From: Candidatus Aminicenantota bacterium
GTDB lineage: Bacteria > Acidobacteriota > Aminicenantia > UBA2199
Direction: 5' to 3'
NCBI GenBank assembly: GCA_018262835.1
Contig: JADFDP010000018.1
Location: 1 to 38,677 of the forward strand
Length of the DNA: 38,677 nt
This document shows, piece by piece, positions 8,001-17,205 of this stretch (position 1 is its first letter; each line of letters begins with the position of its first letter). The notes beneath the pieces were generated by a model. That model worked only from the letters and a program-made list of their open reading frames with translations. It was not told the DNA's origin and ran no database searches. Both the position numbers and the translations under genes were made by a program.

Positions 8001-9533
8001 ATGGCCATTAAGCGCGCCAGCGGCCTGCTGCTCCATGTCACGTCCCTTCCCGGCCGCTACGGCTGCGGCACCATGGGAGAGGAGGCGGCCGATTTCGTCA
8101 ACTTCCTGGCCGCCAGCGGACAGTCATACTGGCAGGTCCTGCCTTTGGGACCAGTGTGCTCCCATTGGCATTTTTCCCCCTATTCATCGCCTTCGGCATT
8201 CGCCGGCAACGAGCTGCTGATCAGCCCTGAGAGACTCCATTCCCTAAACTGGATCTCGGCAGCGGAACTGCGGGAGTGCCAGGACGACACCGAGACAAAT
8301 TTTTGTGATCTGCAAAAAACCGCCGGCAGGAAAGCGGCATTGCTGGCCAAAGCGTCCCGTCAATTTTTCGCAGGCAACGGCCATGCTCCCGCCAGCGCTT
8401 TTGCGCGCTTCTGCGGCGAGCAAAAGCACTGGCTCGCGGACTACTCCCTGTTCCGGGCCCTGGCCGACCACTTCCAGACATTTCAATGGACCGCCTGGCC
8501 CGCGGACATCGCTCACCGGCAGCCAGCCGCCGTTGTTCGCTGGCAAAAAGATTTGCAGGATGTGATCTTGCAGCGGCAGTTCGAGCAGTTTGTTTTTTTT
8601 GAGCAGTGGCGGGCGCTGAAAAAAAACGCCAACAACCGCGGCATCAAGATCGTTGGCGATATTCCCTTCTACGTCAATTTTGAAAGCGCCGACGCCTGGT
8701 CCCATCCTGAAATATTCGATCTGGACAGCGCCAGCGGTTTACCGGCCGCGGTGGCCGGCGTGCCTCCCGATTATTTCAGCTCCAGCGGCCAGCGCTGGGG
8801 AAACCCACTTTACCGCTGGCGGGAGGGAGTGGAACTGCATCTTGGCACCATGGCCTGGTGGACGGATCGCATCCGCCACCTGCTGCAGTGGATTGACGTC
8901 TTGCGCATCGACCATTTCCGCGGCTTTGACACCTACTGGGCCATCCCGGCCTCCGAGCCGACCGCGGTCAACGGCCAATGGCAGCAGGGCCCGGGAATGG
9001 CTTTCTTTGCTGCCGTGAAAAACCAACTGGGGAACCTGCCCCTGATCGCCGAAGACCTGGGAGAGCTCACGCCCGGAGTGGAAGCCCTGCGCGACCGCCT
9101 GGGATTCCCGGGCATGAAGATCCTGCAATTCGCCTTTGACGGCCAGTGGGGCAATCCCTACCTGCCGCACAATTTCAACCAAACCAACTGCCTGGTTTAC
9201 ACCGGCACCCACGACAACAACACCAGCAACGGCTGGTTTTACGGCCGTGAAACCACTGAAGAGATGAAGCGGGCCATCCTGGACTATATGAACCTCGGCC
9301 ATCGTAATGAATTTCACTGGCAATTTATCCGCCTGGCCATGCAGTCGGTCGCCCGCCTGGCCATGTTTCCGGTCCAGGACATTTTGGGATACGATGAACA
9401 CTTCCGCATGAACACCCCTGGCCAGGCCAGCGGCAATTGGCTCTGGCGGTTGACTCCCGGGGCCCTGACCCCGGAGATCGGCCGGCGCCTGCTCCATTTG
9501 ACCGCTCTTTTCAACCGCCAGCCGCCGGCCTGA
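8001..9533 (+). CDS. malQ: 4-alpha-glucanotransferase (amylomaltase, GH77)
   Basis: Transfers alpha-1,4-glucan segments between maltodextrins, releasing glucose; cytosolic glycogen and maltodextrin metabolism. The 510-residue length is typical. Visible GH77 motifs are SSPSAFAGNELLIS near the N-terminus, GDIPFYVNFESADAW, VLRIDHFRGFDTYW with the nucleophile Asp near residue 304, IAEDLGELTP with the acid/base Glu near 351, and TGTHDNNT with the transition-state Asp near 405. I prefer ATG 8001 (GGGGG-type ribosome binding site) over GTG 7995. It starts 44 nt after the cyclase gene and may be co-transcribed. Confidence 0.95.
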   Translation: MAIKRASGLLLHVTSLPGRYGCGTMGEEAADFVNFLAASGQSYWQVLPLGPVCSHWHFSPYSSPSAFAGNELLISPERLHSLNWISAAELRECQDDTETNFCDLQKTAGRKAALLAKASRQFFAGNGHAPASAFARFCGEQKHWLADYSLFRALADHFQTFQWTAWPADIAHRQPAAVVRWQKDLQDVILQRQFEQFVFFEQWRALKKNANNRGIKIVGDIPFYVNFESADAWSHPEIFDLDSASGLPAAVAGVPPDYFSSSGQRWGNPLYRWREGVELHLGTMAWWTDRIRHLLQWIDVLRIDHFRGFDTYWAIPASEPTAVNGQWQQGPGMAFFAAVKNQLGNLPLIAEDLGELTPGVEALRDRLGFPGMKILQFAFDGQWGNPYLPHNFNQTNCLVYTGTHDNNTSNGWFYGRETTEEMKRAILDYMNLGHRNEFHWQFIRLAMQSVARLAMFPVQDILGYDEHFRMNTPGQASGNWLWRLTPGALTPEIGRRLLHLTALFNRQPPA

Positions 9534-9540
9534 ATTGCTG

Positions 9541-9560
9541 TCCGGAACTCCGGATATTTT
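9541..9560 (+). terminator. Possible weak terminator after malQ
   Basis: TCCGG-AACT-CCGGA (9541-9554) forms a 5-bp hairpin followed by TATTTT, a few bases after the malQ stop. The stem is short, so termination would be partial at best. Confidence 0.3.
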
Positions 9561-9604
9561 CCACCCGATGTCACAAAAACAGGACAGATTCGCGGTTTTT
9601 AAGT

Positions 9605-9620
9605 TGGCAACCAAAATGCT
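9605..9620 (+). promoter_or_regulatory. Possible sigma-54 (-24/-12) promoter of the DUF6600-type gene
   Basis: TGGCAACCAAAATGCT keeps the essential GG and GC at the exact sigma-54 spacing, with two departures from TGGCAC-N5-TTGCT. It ends 23 nt before the ATG. A sigma-70 reading (TTGGCA, 15 nt, TAAAAT) has too short a spacer. This is much weaker than the sigma-54 site at 17143-17158. Confidence 0.35.
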
Positions 9621-9643
9621 TCCCTAAAATTGAGGAGGTCAAC

Positions 9644-11809
9644 ATGAAAAAGACCCTGATTGCCATTGTGAGCTTATTGTTGCTGTCGGGTGCCTGCTGG
9701 TCCGACGACACGGAAACCAACGCCAATGAAGCCAGATACTACGACAATGCCAAGGTCATCCGCATCAAGAACGTGGATGGCGAAGGCTTTGTCCAGCGTT
9801 CCTATGAAGAAGGTAATGAAGAGGCGACCGCCAACCTGCCCCTTTTTGAAAAAGACACGGTGGGCACCACCGAAGGACGGCTGGGAATTTACCTGGGCCG
9901 GTTGAACTACCTGCGCCTGGACGCGGACAGCGTCGTGGTGCTGGAAAAGATCCCCCAACTGCGCAAGACCGACCTGAACGTGCGGGTGGAACAAGGGAGC
10001 ATCTATCTGGACATTGAAAGCCTGGACAACGAAAAAGGCATTGAAATTCAAACGCCGGACTGCGGCATCTTTATTCTGGACCAAGGGGTATACCGGATCA
10101 ACGTCGGCGGGAACTCGCAGACCGAAGTGGTTGTCATGGAGGGCATTGCCGAAGTCGCCGGCCGGGAAAGCAGCCGCAATGTCAGGGAAAACCAGAAGAT
10201 CGTCATGTCCGGCGGCGAGATCGAGGAGAGGCCCTACTATTTCTACGCTTCGGAAAAAGACGATTTTGACAACTGGAACGAAGCGCAGAACCGCGAGCTG
10301 GGCTACGCCCGCTACGGCACCTCCAGATATTTGCAGAGCGGCTACGAAGACAGCGAATACGAAATGTCCCGTTCCGGACGCTGGTCCTACATGTCCGAGT
10401 TCAACTCCTATGCCTGGATACCTTACAATACCAATTCCGACTGGATGCCCTACGCCAACGGACGCTGGGTCTGGAATCCTTATTACGGCTACACCTGGAT
10501 ATCCTACGACACCTGCGGCTGGTTCACCCACCATTACGGCCGCTGGCACTGGAGTTATTCTTACGGCTGGCACTGGCTCCCCGGCTATCATTGGTCGCCG
10601 GCCTGGGTCTCCTGGTTCGGCAACAACGATTATTACGGCTGGTGCCCGCTCAGCTGGTGGAACCGGCCGGTCGTGATCATCAACAACCATTGGGACCACA
10701 ACTACGATTACCGCCGCGGCATTCCGCACCACTCCCGTTCGACCATCATCATCCGCAAGAACGAACTCTCGGCCGCCAACGCGCAGCGCGTGGCCCTGAG
10801 AAAAAACTCGCTGAGTCAAAATGCCTCTCCGAACATCGCCTATCGCGGCATGGCGCCCAGCGACCGTCCGGCCCTGGCCAAAGTCACCGTGGTCAACGCC
10901 AAGGGCAAGGCCGTGACCTACAAGCAAAGCGGCATTGTCTCTGCGGATAAATACCGGGTTGCCGATCCCGATTCCGGAAGCGGCAAGTCCGCTGTCTACA
11001 AATACACCCCCGCCACCGGCGGCAAGGATGCCGGAGTCATATACAAGAAAAAGAGCGATGATAATTCCAACCAATCCGCGGGTGGCACTTACTTCAAGTC
11101 CAGAAACGGCGGCACCTCCAGCAGCGACATCCGCGCCCGCGATGCGTCTTCCGGCTCCAGCTCGGGTAAGTCAACGGAAAAAACCGTATACCGCAGCAAA
11201 TCCGGTAGCTCAACCAAGGCCTCTTCCTCATCTTCTTCATCTTCCAGCAGTTCGAGCGGAACGGTCAAAAAGAAGAAGGGCGAGCCCGGGTATTTGTCCC
11301 GCAGCGGGTATGGAGATTCAAGCGCTGAGACCGCTGCCGCGACGGCCCGCGCCCAGAGCAAATATTCTGCCAGCGGAAGCGCCGCCACCCCCAGCCGCTA
11401 TTCCTACCGGGCTTATGAATCAAAATTCAAGACCGCGACCGGTTCAGCGGCTTACGCGGCCGGCAGGGCTCCAACTTCATCAAGGTCCAATCTATCCGCT
11501 TATGCGACCAGCCCATATTACGGCAGCCGCGGTGGCTCCGCCTATTCTGCCCCAAGCTACAGTTATCGCTCCAGCCGTTCCGGCAGTGACGATGCCGGGA
11601 GCAGAAGCTCATATCGCCTGACCGCTCCGGCCGCACCCAGCCGCGAATACAAGGGCAGCTCTGCCGGAAAAACATACTCCCCCTCCGTGAGCCGTCCGGC
11701 ATTGACATCCAGCAGCTCGTACCGCTCAAGTTCTTCCTCCACGCCTGCCTCCCGCAGCGCTTCCTCTTCCTCCAAAGGTTCAAGCGAAACGGCAGTAAAG
11801 AAAAAATAA
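9644..11809 (+). CDS. Exported FecR-domain / DUF6600-type protein with Ser-rich tail
   Basis: Probable envelope protein of unknown function. Start ATG 9644 has GAGGAGG at ideal distance and begins a signal peptide (MKKTLIAIVSLLLLSGACWS). Residues about 55-190 form a FecR-like beta domain ('LPLFEKDTVGTTEGRLGIYL'). Residues about 230-350 are a Trp/Tyr/Gly-rich block ('W.PY..GRWVW...YGYTWIS') matching the DUF6600 family of secreted proteins. The last 300 residues are low-complexity Ser/Tyr/Arg-rich with a run of 13 Ser, then a KKK end. The cysteine near the signal peptide does not form a canonical lipobox (SGAC with Ser at -3), so a soluble or surface form is more likely than a lipoprotein. The gene stands alone with a strong terminator. 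Confidence 0.8.
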   Translation: MKKTLIAIVSLLLLSGACWSDDTETNANEARYYDNAKVIRIKNVDGEGFVQRSYEEGNEEATANLPLFEKDTVGTTEGRLGIYLGRLNYLRLDADSVVVLEKIPQLRKTDLNVRVEQGSIYLDIESLDNEKGIEIQTPDCGIFILDQGVYRINVGGNSQTEVVVMEGIAEVAGRESSRNVRENQKIVMSGGEIEERPYYFYASEKDDFDNWNEAQNRELGYARYGTSRYLQSGYEDSEYEMSRSGRWSYMSEFNSYAWIPYNTNSDWMPYANGRWVWNPYYGYTWISYDTCGWFTHHYGRWHWSYSYGWHWLPGYHWSPAWVSWFGNNDYYGWCPLSWWNRPVVIINNHWDHNYDYRRGIPHHSRSTIIIRKNELSAANAQRVALRKNSLSQNASPNIAYRGMAPSDRPALAKVTVVNAKGKAVTYKQSGIVSADKYRVADPDSGSGKSAVYKYTPATGGKDAGVIYKKKSDDNSNQSAGGTYFKSRNGGTSSSDIRARDASSGSSSGKSTEKTVYRSKSGSSTKASSSSSSSSSSSSGTVKKKKGEPGYLSRSGYGDSSAETAAATARAQSKYSASGSAATPSRYSYRAYESKFKTATGSAAYAAGRAPTSSRSNLSAYATSPYYGSRGGSAYSAPSYSYRSSRSGSDDAGSRSSYRLTAPAAPSREYKGSSAGKTYSPSVSRPALTSSSSYRSSSSSTPASRSASSSSKGSSETAVKKK

Positions 11810-11828
11810 TCCTGTAAAGCCCATCGCA

Positions 11829-11877
11829 AGGACAGGTCTTGCCCCCTCCGGGGGCGGACCTGTTCCTGCCATTTTTT
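11829..11877 (+). terminator. Rho-independent terminator of the DUF6600-type gene
   Basis: A long hairpin (arms AGGACAGGTC...GCCCCC and GGGGGC...GACCTGTTCCT, loop TCC) spans 11829-11867 and is followed by six T (11872-11877). It lies 20 nt after the stop. The reverse direction has no U-run, so it does not serve the convergent sulfatase-like gene. Confidence 0.85.
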
Positions 11878-11916
11878 ATGCAATTTTGCTCCGGGCCGTG
11901 ATCAGGGGAGCGGGTT

Positions 11917-14028
11917 TTAGTTCTGGGCCAGCAGCTTGCGGGCGGTTTGCAACTGCTCGGGGTTCAGGTCCTTCGCGTAGCGCGCCACCGCCTCTTCCAG
12001 GGTGGACAGCGCTGCCTCGGCATCGCCTTTCTTGGCCAGAATCAACGCCAGGTGATACAGGTAGCGGCCGTCCCCTTTTTTTCCGATCGCTTCGCGCAGC
12101 AGGCTTTCGGCTTCCGCCAGGGCACCGGTTTGGGCGGCCAGGGCGGCGATATTGAACAGCAGTTCCGGGTCGCGCTGAACGCCCGTGCTGGCCAGCATGC
12201 GGCGATAGACGGCGAGCGCTTCTGCGATTTGCCTGTTTTTCAGATACAGCTCGGCCATCTTTTTTTTCAAGGCGTAATTGTTGGGTTCCTGCTTTTCGGC
12301 CAGGAGATAGGATCTCAGGGCTCCCTCCGTGTCCTTGTCTTTTTCTGCGATCTCACCCAGCAAGACCAGCGTCATGACGTTGCTCGGGTCATCCTTGTAT
12401 ACCAGATCGGCCATCGGTCTGGCCTGGTCGAGCCGGTTGGTTTCCATGTAAAGCCGGGCCAGCCGGAGGCGGAAGGGGTTGACCATCAGCGTGTCCTTGA
12501 AAACGAGCAGGGCGCGGTGCAAGAGGGTTTGCATGCCGCGCAGGTCCCTTTTTTTGCGGTAGATCGTCGTCAGCATGTGATAGACCGTGGGCAGCTGGAC
12601 CTGCGGGTCCTTGATAATCTCCTCCAGCTCCCGCTGAACCTGATCGGTCATCTTCTCCTGGGCTATTTTTCGGCCCAGATCTTCCAGGCGGTTGGACAGG
12701 AGGATGCCGTCCTTGGGATCCAGGGAACGGTTGCCGGCCGCGGAGAAAGAAGAAATGTATCCCAGGGCCTGCAGTTGTTTTTTTTCGTCGCCGGAAAGCT
12801 GCAGCCGGTTGGCGTCGCGTTTCTGGCTGTTTTTGCTGACGAATTCGGCCAGTTGGCTGTCCATTTTCCGGGCCGTCATGTTCTTTTTCAAAAACAGGTT
12901 TTCCCGCTCCTGCGGGTCCCGGGTCAGATCGTACAGCTCGGCCTTGGGCAGGGAAATATATTTGTACGGTCCGGAAATCATCCCGGTCAGCGGCGCCCAG
13001 TTGTTTTCCTCCTTGCCGTACATGGTCTCGATGTAGACATCACGCTCGGCATTTTCCTTTCTGCCATTGAGCAGCGGCGCCAGGGTCCGGCCCTGGATTT
13101 GGGCCGGCAGCGGCAAACCCAGCAGGTCCAGGACGGTCGGCATGATATCGACCAGGCGCACCCGCTGGGACAGCGCGCGCGGGCGCTTGAACAGTTTGGG
13201 ATTGGAAAAAATCAGCGGCACCTTCATGTCCTCTTCATAGCAGAATATCCCGTGGCCGTATTCCTTGTGCTCGCCGAAAGCTTCCCCGTGGTCGCCGGCG
13301 ATGACGAGCAGCGTGTCTTCCGCCAGCCCCTTGTCCTGCAAGTCCCGCAGCATCTGCCCGATGACCGTGTCGGTGAAGGCGATCTCGCCGCGGTAAAAAT
13401 CCTTGGGAAAGCGCTTGGCATATTCCACGGGCGGGGTGTACGGCTTGTGCGGGTCATACAAATGAACCCATAAAAAAAACGGCGTCGATGGGCCGCCAGC
13501 CAGGAATTTGCCGAATTTTTTATAAACCCGGTCGGCGGTGATCTCGGATTTGAAGTCGCTGGCCATTTCATCGCTGCGCAGGGAGTCGTCATAGACATCA
13601 AAGCCGTTGCTTATTCCGAATTTGCCCATGAGCACGAAACTGGCCACCATGGCGGCGGTATGGTAGCCGTTTTTTTTCAGGAGCCGGGCCAGGGTCAGCT
13701 CATCATCACCCAAGCGGTAAAAACCGTTGTTGCGCACGCCATGGGCGATGGGCAGCCGCCCGGTGAATATGGAGCAGTGCGACGGCAAGGTGAGGGGCAC
13801 CGACGTGTAGCAGTTGCGGAACGCCATGCCGTTGCGGGCCAGTTTGTCCAGGACCGGGGTTTGCGCCTTGGCGTCGCCATAAAACCCCACATGGTCGGCG
13901 CGCATGGTATCGATGGTGATCACCAGGACGTTCATCCTGCCGCCGGCGCTCTTCTGCCGGCAGCCAGGGAGGAGGACGATGGCCCCCAGCAGGACGAAGC
14001 CGATTTTGACGAATGCGCGTGTTTTCAT
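11917..14028 (-). CDS. Sulfatase-superfamily lipoprotein with C-terminal TPRs (Thr at nucleophile position)
   Basis: Member of the alkaline-phosphatase/sulfatase superfamily, probably acting in the periplasm on a sulfate or phosphate ester. From ATG 14026-14028 it starts with a lipoprotein signal (lipobox LPGC, Cys23). The metal-binding segments VITIDTMRADHVGFYG (D40) and VIAGDHGEAFGEH are present. The position of the formylglycine Cys/Ser in C-x-P-S-R is Thr80 (TLPSHCSIFTG), as in phosphoethanolamine/phosphoglycerol transferase-type members, so classic FGly-dependent sulfatase activity is doubtful. After about residue 470 come TPR-like helical repeats (...LGEIAEKDKDTEGALRSYL...). No good ribosome binding site is seen at this ATG; a TTG at 14062-14064 is the alternative but would delay the signal peptide. 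It follows the TonB receptor after a terminator. Confidence 0.85.
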   Translation of the reverse strand: MKTRAFVKIGFVLLGAIVLLPGCRQKSAGGRMNVLVITIDTMRADHVGFYGDAKAQTPVLDKLARNGMAFRNCYTSVPLTLPSHCSIFTGRLPIAHGVRNNGFYRLGDDELTLARLLKKNGYHTAAMVASFVLMGKFGISNGFDVYDDSLRSDEMASDFKSEITADRVYKKFGKFLAGGPSTPFFLWVHLYDPHKPYTPPVEYAKRFPKDFYRGEIAFTDTVIGQMLRDLQDKGLAEDTLLVIAGDHGEAFGEHKEYGHGIFCYEEDMKVPLIFSNPKLFKRPRALSQRVRLVDIMPTVLDLLGLPLPAQIQGRTLAPLLNGRKENAERDVYIETMYGKEENNWAPLTGMISGPYKYISLPKAELYDLTRDPQERENLFLKKNMTARKMDSQLAEFVSKNSQKRDANRLQLSGDEKKQLQALGYISSFSAAGNRSLDPKDGILLSNRLEDLGRKIAQEKMTDQVQRELEEIIKDPQVQLPTVYHMLTTIYRKKRDLRGMQTLLHRALLVFKDTLMVNPFRLRLARLYMETNRLDQARPMADLVYKDDPSNVMTLVLLGEIAEKDKDTEGALRSYLLAEKQEPNNYALKKKMAELYLKNRQIAEALAVYRRMLASTGVQRDPELLFNIAALAAQTGALAEAESLLREAIGKKGDGRYLYHLALILAKKGDAEAALSTLEEAVARYAKDLNPEQLQTARKLLAQN

Positions 14029-14062
14029 GTCGGGAAGTATATGCAAAAAAAAGCAAGAAAAC

Positions 14063-14092
14063 AAGAAGGGGCCCCCGAGGGAGCCCCTTCTT
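14063..14092 (-). terminator. Rho-independent terminator of the TonB-dependent receptor gene
   Basis: A perfect 10-bp stem AAGAAGGGGC/GCCCCTTCTT with an inner CCC/GGG pairing lies 21 nt after the receptor stop. On the minus strand a T-rich stretch (TTCTTGTTTTCTTGC, then eight T) follows. Confidence 0.8.
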
Positions 14093-14113
14093 TGAAGAAG
14101 AAGTCGAAAAGTA

Positions 14114-17107
14114 TCAGAAGTAGAGGTTCATGCCGAACATGATCAAGCCGGGATTGAGGACACGGGTGGGATTGCCGCGGCTGGAGGTGCGGGCGGTGAC
14201 CTGGTTGAGTGTGGTGTTGTTGTTGGTGATGTTCATGCCGTCCACATGCAGCACGGCCCGGGTGGTGTCGGAGAACTTGATCTCTCTCTGCAGGCTGAGG
14301 TTCAACGTCCAGAGATTGGGCAGGCGGTCGTCGCCGAGCTTTTTGCCGGTATTCATCAAGCTTTTGCCCTTGAAGCTGTTGTCGTACAAGTTGACAGGGT
14401 ACCCTTCGCGCATCTGGAAGACGCCGGAAATGTCAAAGCCGAAAGGCAGCTGGTAGAGGGCCGACATCTTGACCATCCAGCTCGAGTTGGTCAGAACTCC
14501 GGTCATTCCGGAACCTCCGGCCACCGGGGCGTAGACGCCGCCGTTGAAGTAGTCGAAGTTGGTCAGGTCAAATTCCTCGTCGCGCGACAGGTTGTCCGAC
14601 CAGTCGGCATAGGTGAAGGACGCGTCGGCCATCCACTTGTTGGAGAGCTTCTTGGTGAACAGGAGCTGGGCGGCCATGTACTGGCGGTAGCGGTCCTTGA
14701 AGTTGGTTCTGTAATAGCCGATGACATCCCTGCGGGTCGGGCCCCAGGCTTCACCGCCGGTAACGGGGTCGACGCCCAGAAGCGCCCAGTTGGCCTTGGA
14801 TTCGACGGTGCCGTCGGAATAGATGTTAGTACGGCGCAGGAGCTTGTGGTTCTTTTTGTAAATGCCCTGGATGGACACGGCCATGTCGGCGCTCAGGGCG
14901 CGCTCGTACTGCACGACCAGTTCGTCGATCAGCGGCGACTTGAAGTTGGTGTCGAAGCGGTTGGCGCTTTCGGTGTTGCTGGGATTGGTGTAGTCGAAGC
15001 CAACGAAGGTGAGGACCGGGAAAGTGGAGTAATAAAAGCCGTAGATCGGGTCGTAGTAGTCGCCCGTGGGCCAGCTGCCGCCCCAGGTGGTGGGATTGGC
15101 TTCCTGCAGGGCTATGATCTCCTGCGGAGTGTACCAGGTGACTTCGTCATACTGCGGATGGCCGTCAGCATTGGCGTCGGCCCAGGGAACGCGCATGAAA
15201 CGCGAGCCGACGTTCCAAAGGAAAGTAGCAAGAAGCGTGCCGGCCGGCCGGCTGTAGCGGGCCAGGGACACTTTGAAGACGTTCTTGCCGTCGCCGGTCA
15301 GGTCATAGGTCAGGGAGAGGCGCGGCGAGAAGGTTTTCCACTTGGCCGGAGAGTCCTTGGCCGGGATGTCGCGGTCGCCCATGAAAGCTTCCCACTGCGG
15401 AACGGTTTGGCCGTCCAGGGAAAAGCCTTTCACTTTCTTGGCGTTGAGGCGGCCGTACTCATAATCATACCGCAGGCCCAGGTTCAGGACCAGTTTGTTA
15501 AAGGTCACGGTATCGGACAGGTAGCCGGACATGCGGAAGGTGGTGGTGTCGGTCGGGCCGTTGGTGATGGCCAGCAGGGTATCGGGATAGGTGAAGCCGG
15601 GGATGGCCAGGGCGGGCATGTCGTTGAACTCACTGGTGTAGCACAGCCCGCGGAAATTGGGATAATAGGAATCGGTGAAGGTGTGGTTGGAGAAATAATC
15701 GACGCCGAAGCGGATTTCGTGGTCGCCGCCGATCACGTTTTCGGCGAAGTAGTTGCCGTCAAAGGTGAAGTCCTGGGTGACGCGGTTGATGTCCTGCCAC
15801 TGGTTGTTGCCCGACTGGTAAAAGCCGGTGGGCACGTCGAAATTGAAAACCATTTCCGGGCCGGTGACCATTTCAGCGGCGGTGTCGAGTTCAGCGGCGT
15901 TGGGATGGAGGTTGAAGGGGTTTTTGGTCCAGTTGTATTTAAAGGTCAGCAGAAGGTTGCCCAGCGTCTGCTGCAGGGTGCCCAGGTAAGTGTAGCCCGG
16001 TCCCGACTGCGCCCAGAGGGTTTCCAACGACTGCAGTTCGGAGCCCCAGGAAGGGCGATTCTGCTTCGTCTTGTTGTTGTGGTGCAAGGTGAATTCGGCC
16101 TGGGTGTTGCCCAGCGTCGCGTTCAGCTTGGCGTAGGCGGAATTGAGCAGGGTGGTGTCTTCCAGGTTGGCCGAGGTGCGGGAGTGGATGTCCTGGATCG
16201 ACCAGGAGCCGGCGAAAAAGACCTTGTCCTTGATGATCGGGCCGGCCAGGTTGACGCCGTACTGGTACAGGCGGATGATGCCCGGCGAGACATAGGCTGC
16301 GGACAGATTCTCTTTGGCCTTGGGCTTGAATTCCCAGCGGCCGTCTTCGGCGTACAAATGGAAATCTCCGGAGAAGCGGTTGCCGCCTCTCTTGGAGACG
16401 AAGTTCAGCTGGACGCCGCCGGTCTGGGCCGTGATGTCGTTGGAGCCCAGGGTGACCTGGATTTCGTCGTAGGCGTTGGGATCCAGGTAGGAGGGAGCGC
16501 CGAAGGCGGAAACGTCAGTGATGTTGGAGCCGTCGATGTTCCAGGCCACGTCGGCCTTGTCGCCGCCTTGACCGTAGAAGCTCGACTGCTGGCCCGATTC
16601 ATTGCCGCCCACGTCTTCGCGGTCGACCATCATGCCCGGGATCAGGTTGATCAGCGACCAGGGGTTGCGGGCCTGGGGCAGCCGGTTGATGTCTTCCTTG
16701 GAGATGTTGACGCCCACGCTGGTCCGGCGGGTGTCGACGATGTTGGCGTTGGCCGTAACCACGATCTCTTCCTTAATGGTCGTGGTTTCCATGGGCACGG
16801 TCAGGGTAAGGTTCCTGCCCGTGACCAGGCGGATGCCCTTGCGGATGATGGTTTTGAAGCCTTCCAGTTCGAATCTGAGCTCGTAGTTGCCGGGAGCCAG
16901 TTGCAAAAACCGGAAGTTTCCCTCCTCGGACGTGACGGCATTCTTGGTGGCGGTAACGTCGCCGCTCAAGGTCACCGACACGCCGGGAATGGTCGAACCG
17001 TCGGGCAGGACCACGGTGCCGTAGATATCGGCTCCCGAGGCCGCTTGGCCGAAAGCCAGCGCCGACAGTACTACCACTGCGAAACACAGTGTGAGTAACT
17101 TTTTCAT
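14114..17107 (-). CDS. TonB-dependent outer-membrane receptor with carboxypeptidase-regulatory-like domain
   Basis: Outer-membrane beta-barrel transporter energised by TonB; substrate unknown (this class often handles glycans, peptides or metal chelates). Start ATG 17105-17107 has AGGAGG at ideal distance and begins a signal peptide (MKKLLTLCFAVVVLSALAFG). The 997-residue product then has a carboxypeptidase-regulatory-like Ig domain (about 27-105, 'GTVVLPDGSTIPGVSVTLSG'), a plug domain (about 115-230, 'EEIVVTANANIVDTRRTSVG...NRLPQARNPWSLINLIPGM') and a long barrel ending in the aromatic residue Phe (NLYF), as outer-membrane proteins do. A longer frame upstream would cross the promoter and is rejected. 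Expression appears sigma-54 dependent (see 17143-17158) and ends at its own terminator. Confidence 0.93.
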   Translation of the reverse strand: MKKLLTLCFAVVVLSALAFGQAASGADIYGTVVLPDGSTIPGVSVTLSGDVTATKNAVTSEEGNFRFLQLAPGNYELRFELEGFKTIIRKGIRLVTGRNLTLTVPMETTTIKEEIVVTANANIVDTRRTSVGVNISKEDINRLPQARNPWSLINLIPGMMVDREDVGGNESGQQSSFYGQGGDKADVAWNIDGSNITDVSAFGAPSYLDPNAYDEIQVTLGSNDITAQTGGVQLNFVSKRGGNRFSGDFHLYAEDGRWEFKPKAKENLSAAYVSPGIIRLYQYGVNLAGPIIKDKVFFAGSWSIQDIHSRTSANLEDTTLLNSAYAKLNATLGNTQAEFTLHHNNKTKQNRPSWGSELQSLETLWAQSGPGYTYLGTLQQTLGNLLLTFKYNWTKNPFNLHPNAAELDTAAEMVTGPEMVFNFDVPTGFYQSGNNQWQDINRVTQDFTFDGNYFAENVIGGDHEIRFGVDYFSNHTFTDSYYPNFRGLCYTSEFNDMPALAIPGFTYPDTLLAITNGPTDTTTFRMSGYLSDTVTFNKLVLNLGLRYDYEYGRLNAKKVKGFSLDGQTVPQWEAFMGDRDIPAKDSPAKWKTFSPRLSLTYDLTGDGKNVFKVSLARYSRPAGTLLATFLWNVGSRFMRVPWADANADGHPQYDEVTWYTPQEIIALQEANPTTWGGSWPTGDYYDPIYGFYYSTFPVLTFVGFDYTNPSNTESANRFDTNFKSPLIDELVVQYERALSADMAVSIQGIYKKNHKLLRRTNIYSDGTVESKANWALLGVDPVTGGEAWGPTRRDVIGYYRTNFKDRYRQYMAAQLLFTKKLSNKWMADASFTYADWSDNLSRDEEFDLTNFDYFNGGVYAPVAGGSGMTGVLTNSSWMVKMSALYQLPFGFDISGVFQMREGYPVNLYDNSFKGKSLMNTGKKLGDDRLPNLWTLNLSLQREIKFSDTTRAVLHVDGMNITNNNTTLNQVTARTSSRGNPTRVLNPGLIMFGMNLYF

Positions 17108-17142
17108 TTTGCCTCCTAAAAATTTTAATACCTCTCTATATA

Positions 17143-17158
17143 AGCAATAATCGTGCCA
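17143..17158 (-). promoter_or_regulatory. Sigma-54 (-24/-12) promoter of the TonB-dependent receptor
   Basis: On the minus strand TGGCACGATTATTGCT matches the sigma-54 consensus TGGCACG-N4-TTGCT at every defined position. The expected start, 12 nt beyond the GC, is near 17132, which leaves about 25 nt of leader including AGGAGG before the ATG. A second TGGCACG copy overlaps just upstream. Confidence 0.85.
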
Positions 17159-17205
17159 CGTGCCAAATGCCCTTGATACCGGCATTGACAGGCGGAAACC
17201 GTCGC

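Noticed and set aside
11947-13473. Long plus-strand frame opposite the sulfatase-like gene
   Set aside because: Antisense shadow of a well-supported gene; no domain or start signal. The same applies to long frames opposite sdhA/sdhB and the DUF6600-type gene.
14246-17098. A very long plus-strand open frame opposite the TonB receptor gene
   Set aside because: It mirrors the receptor codons, has no ribosome binding site or recognisable domain, and is Gly/Val/Gln/His-rich as antisense frames of GC-rich genes are.
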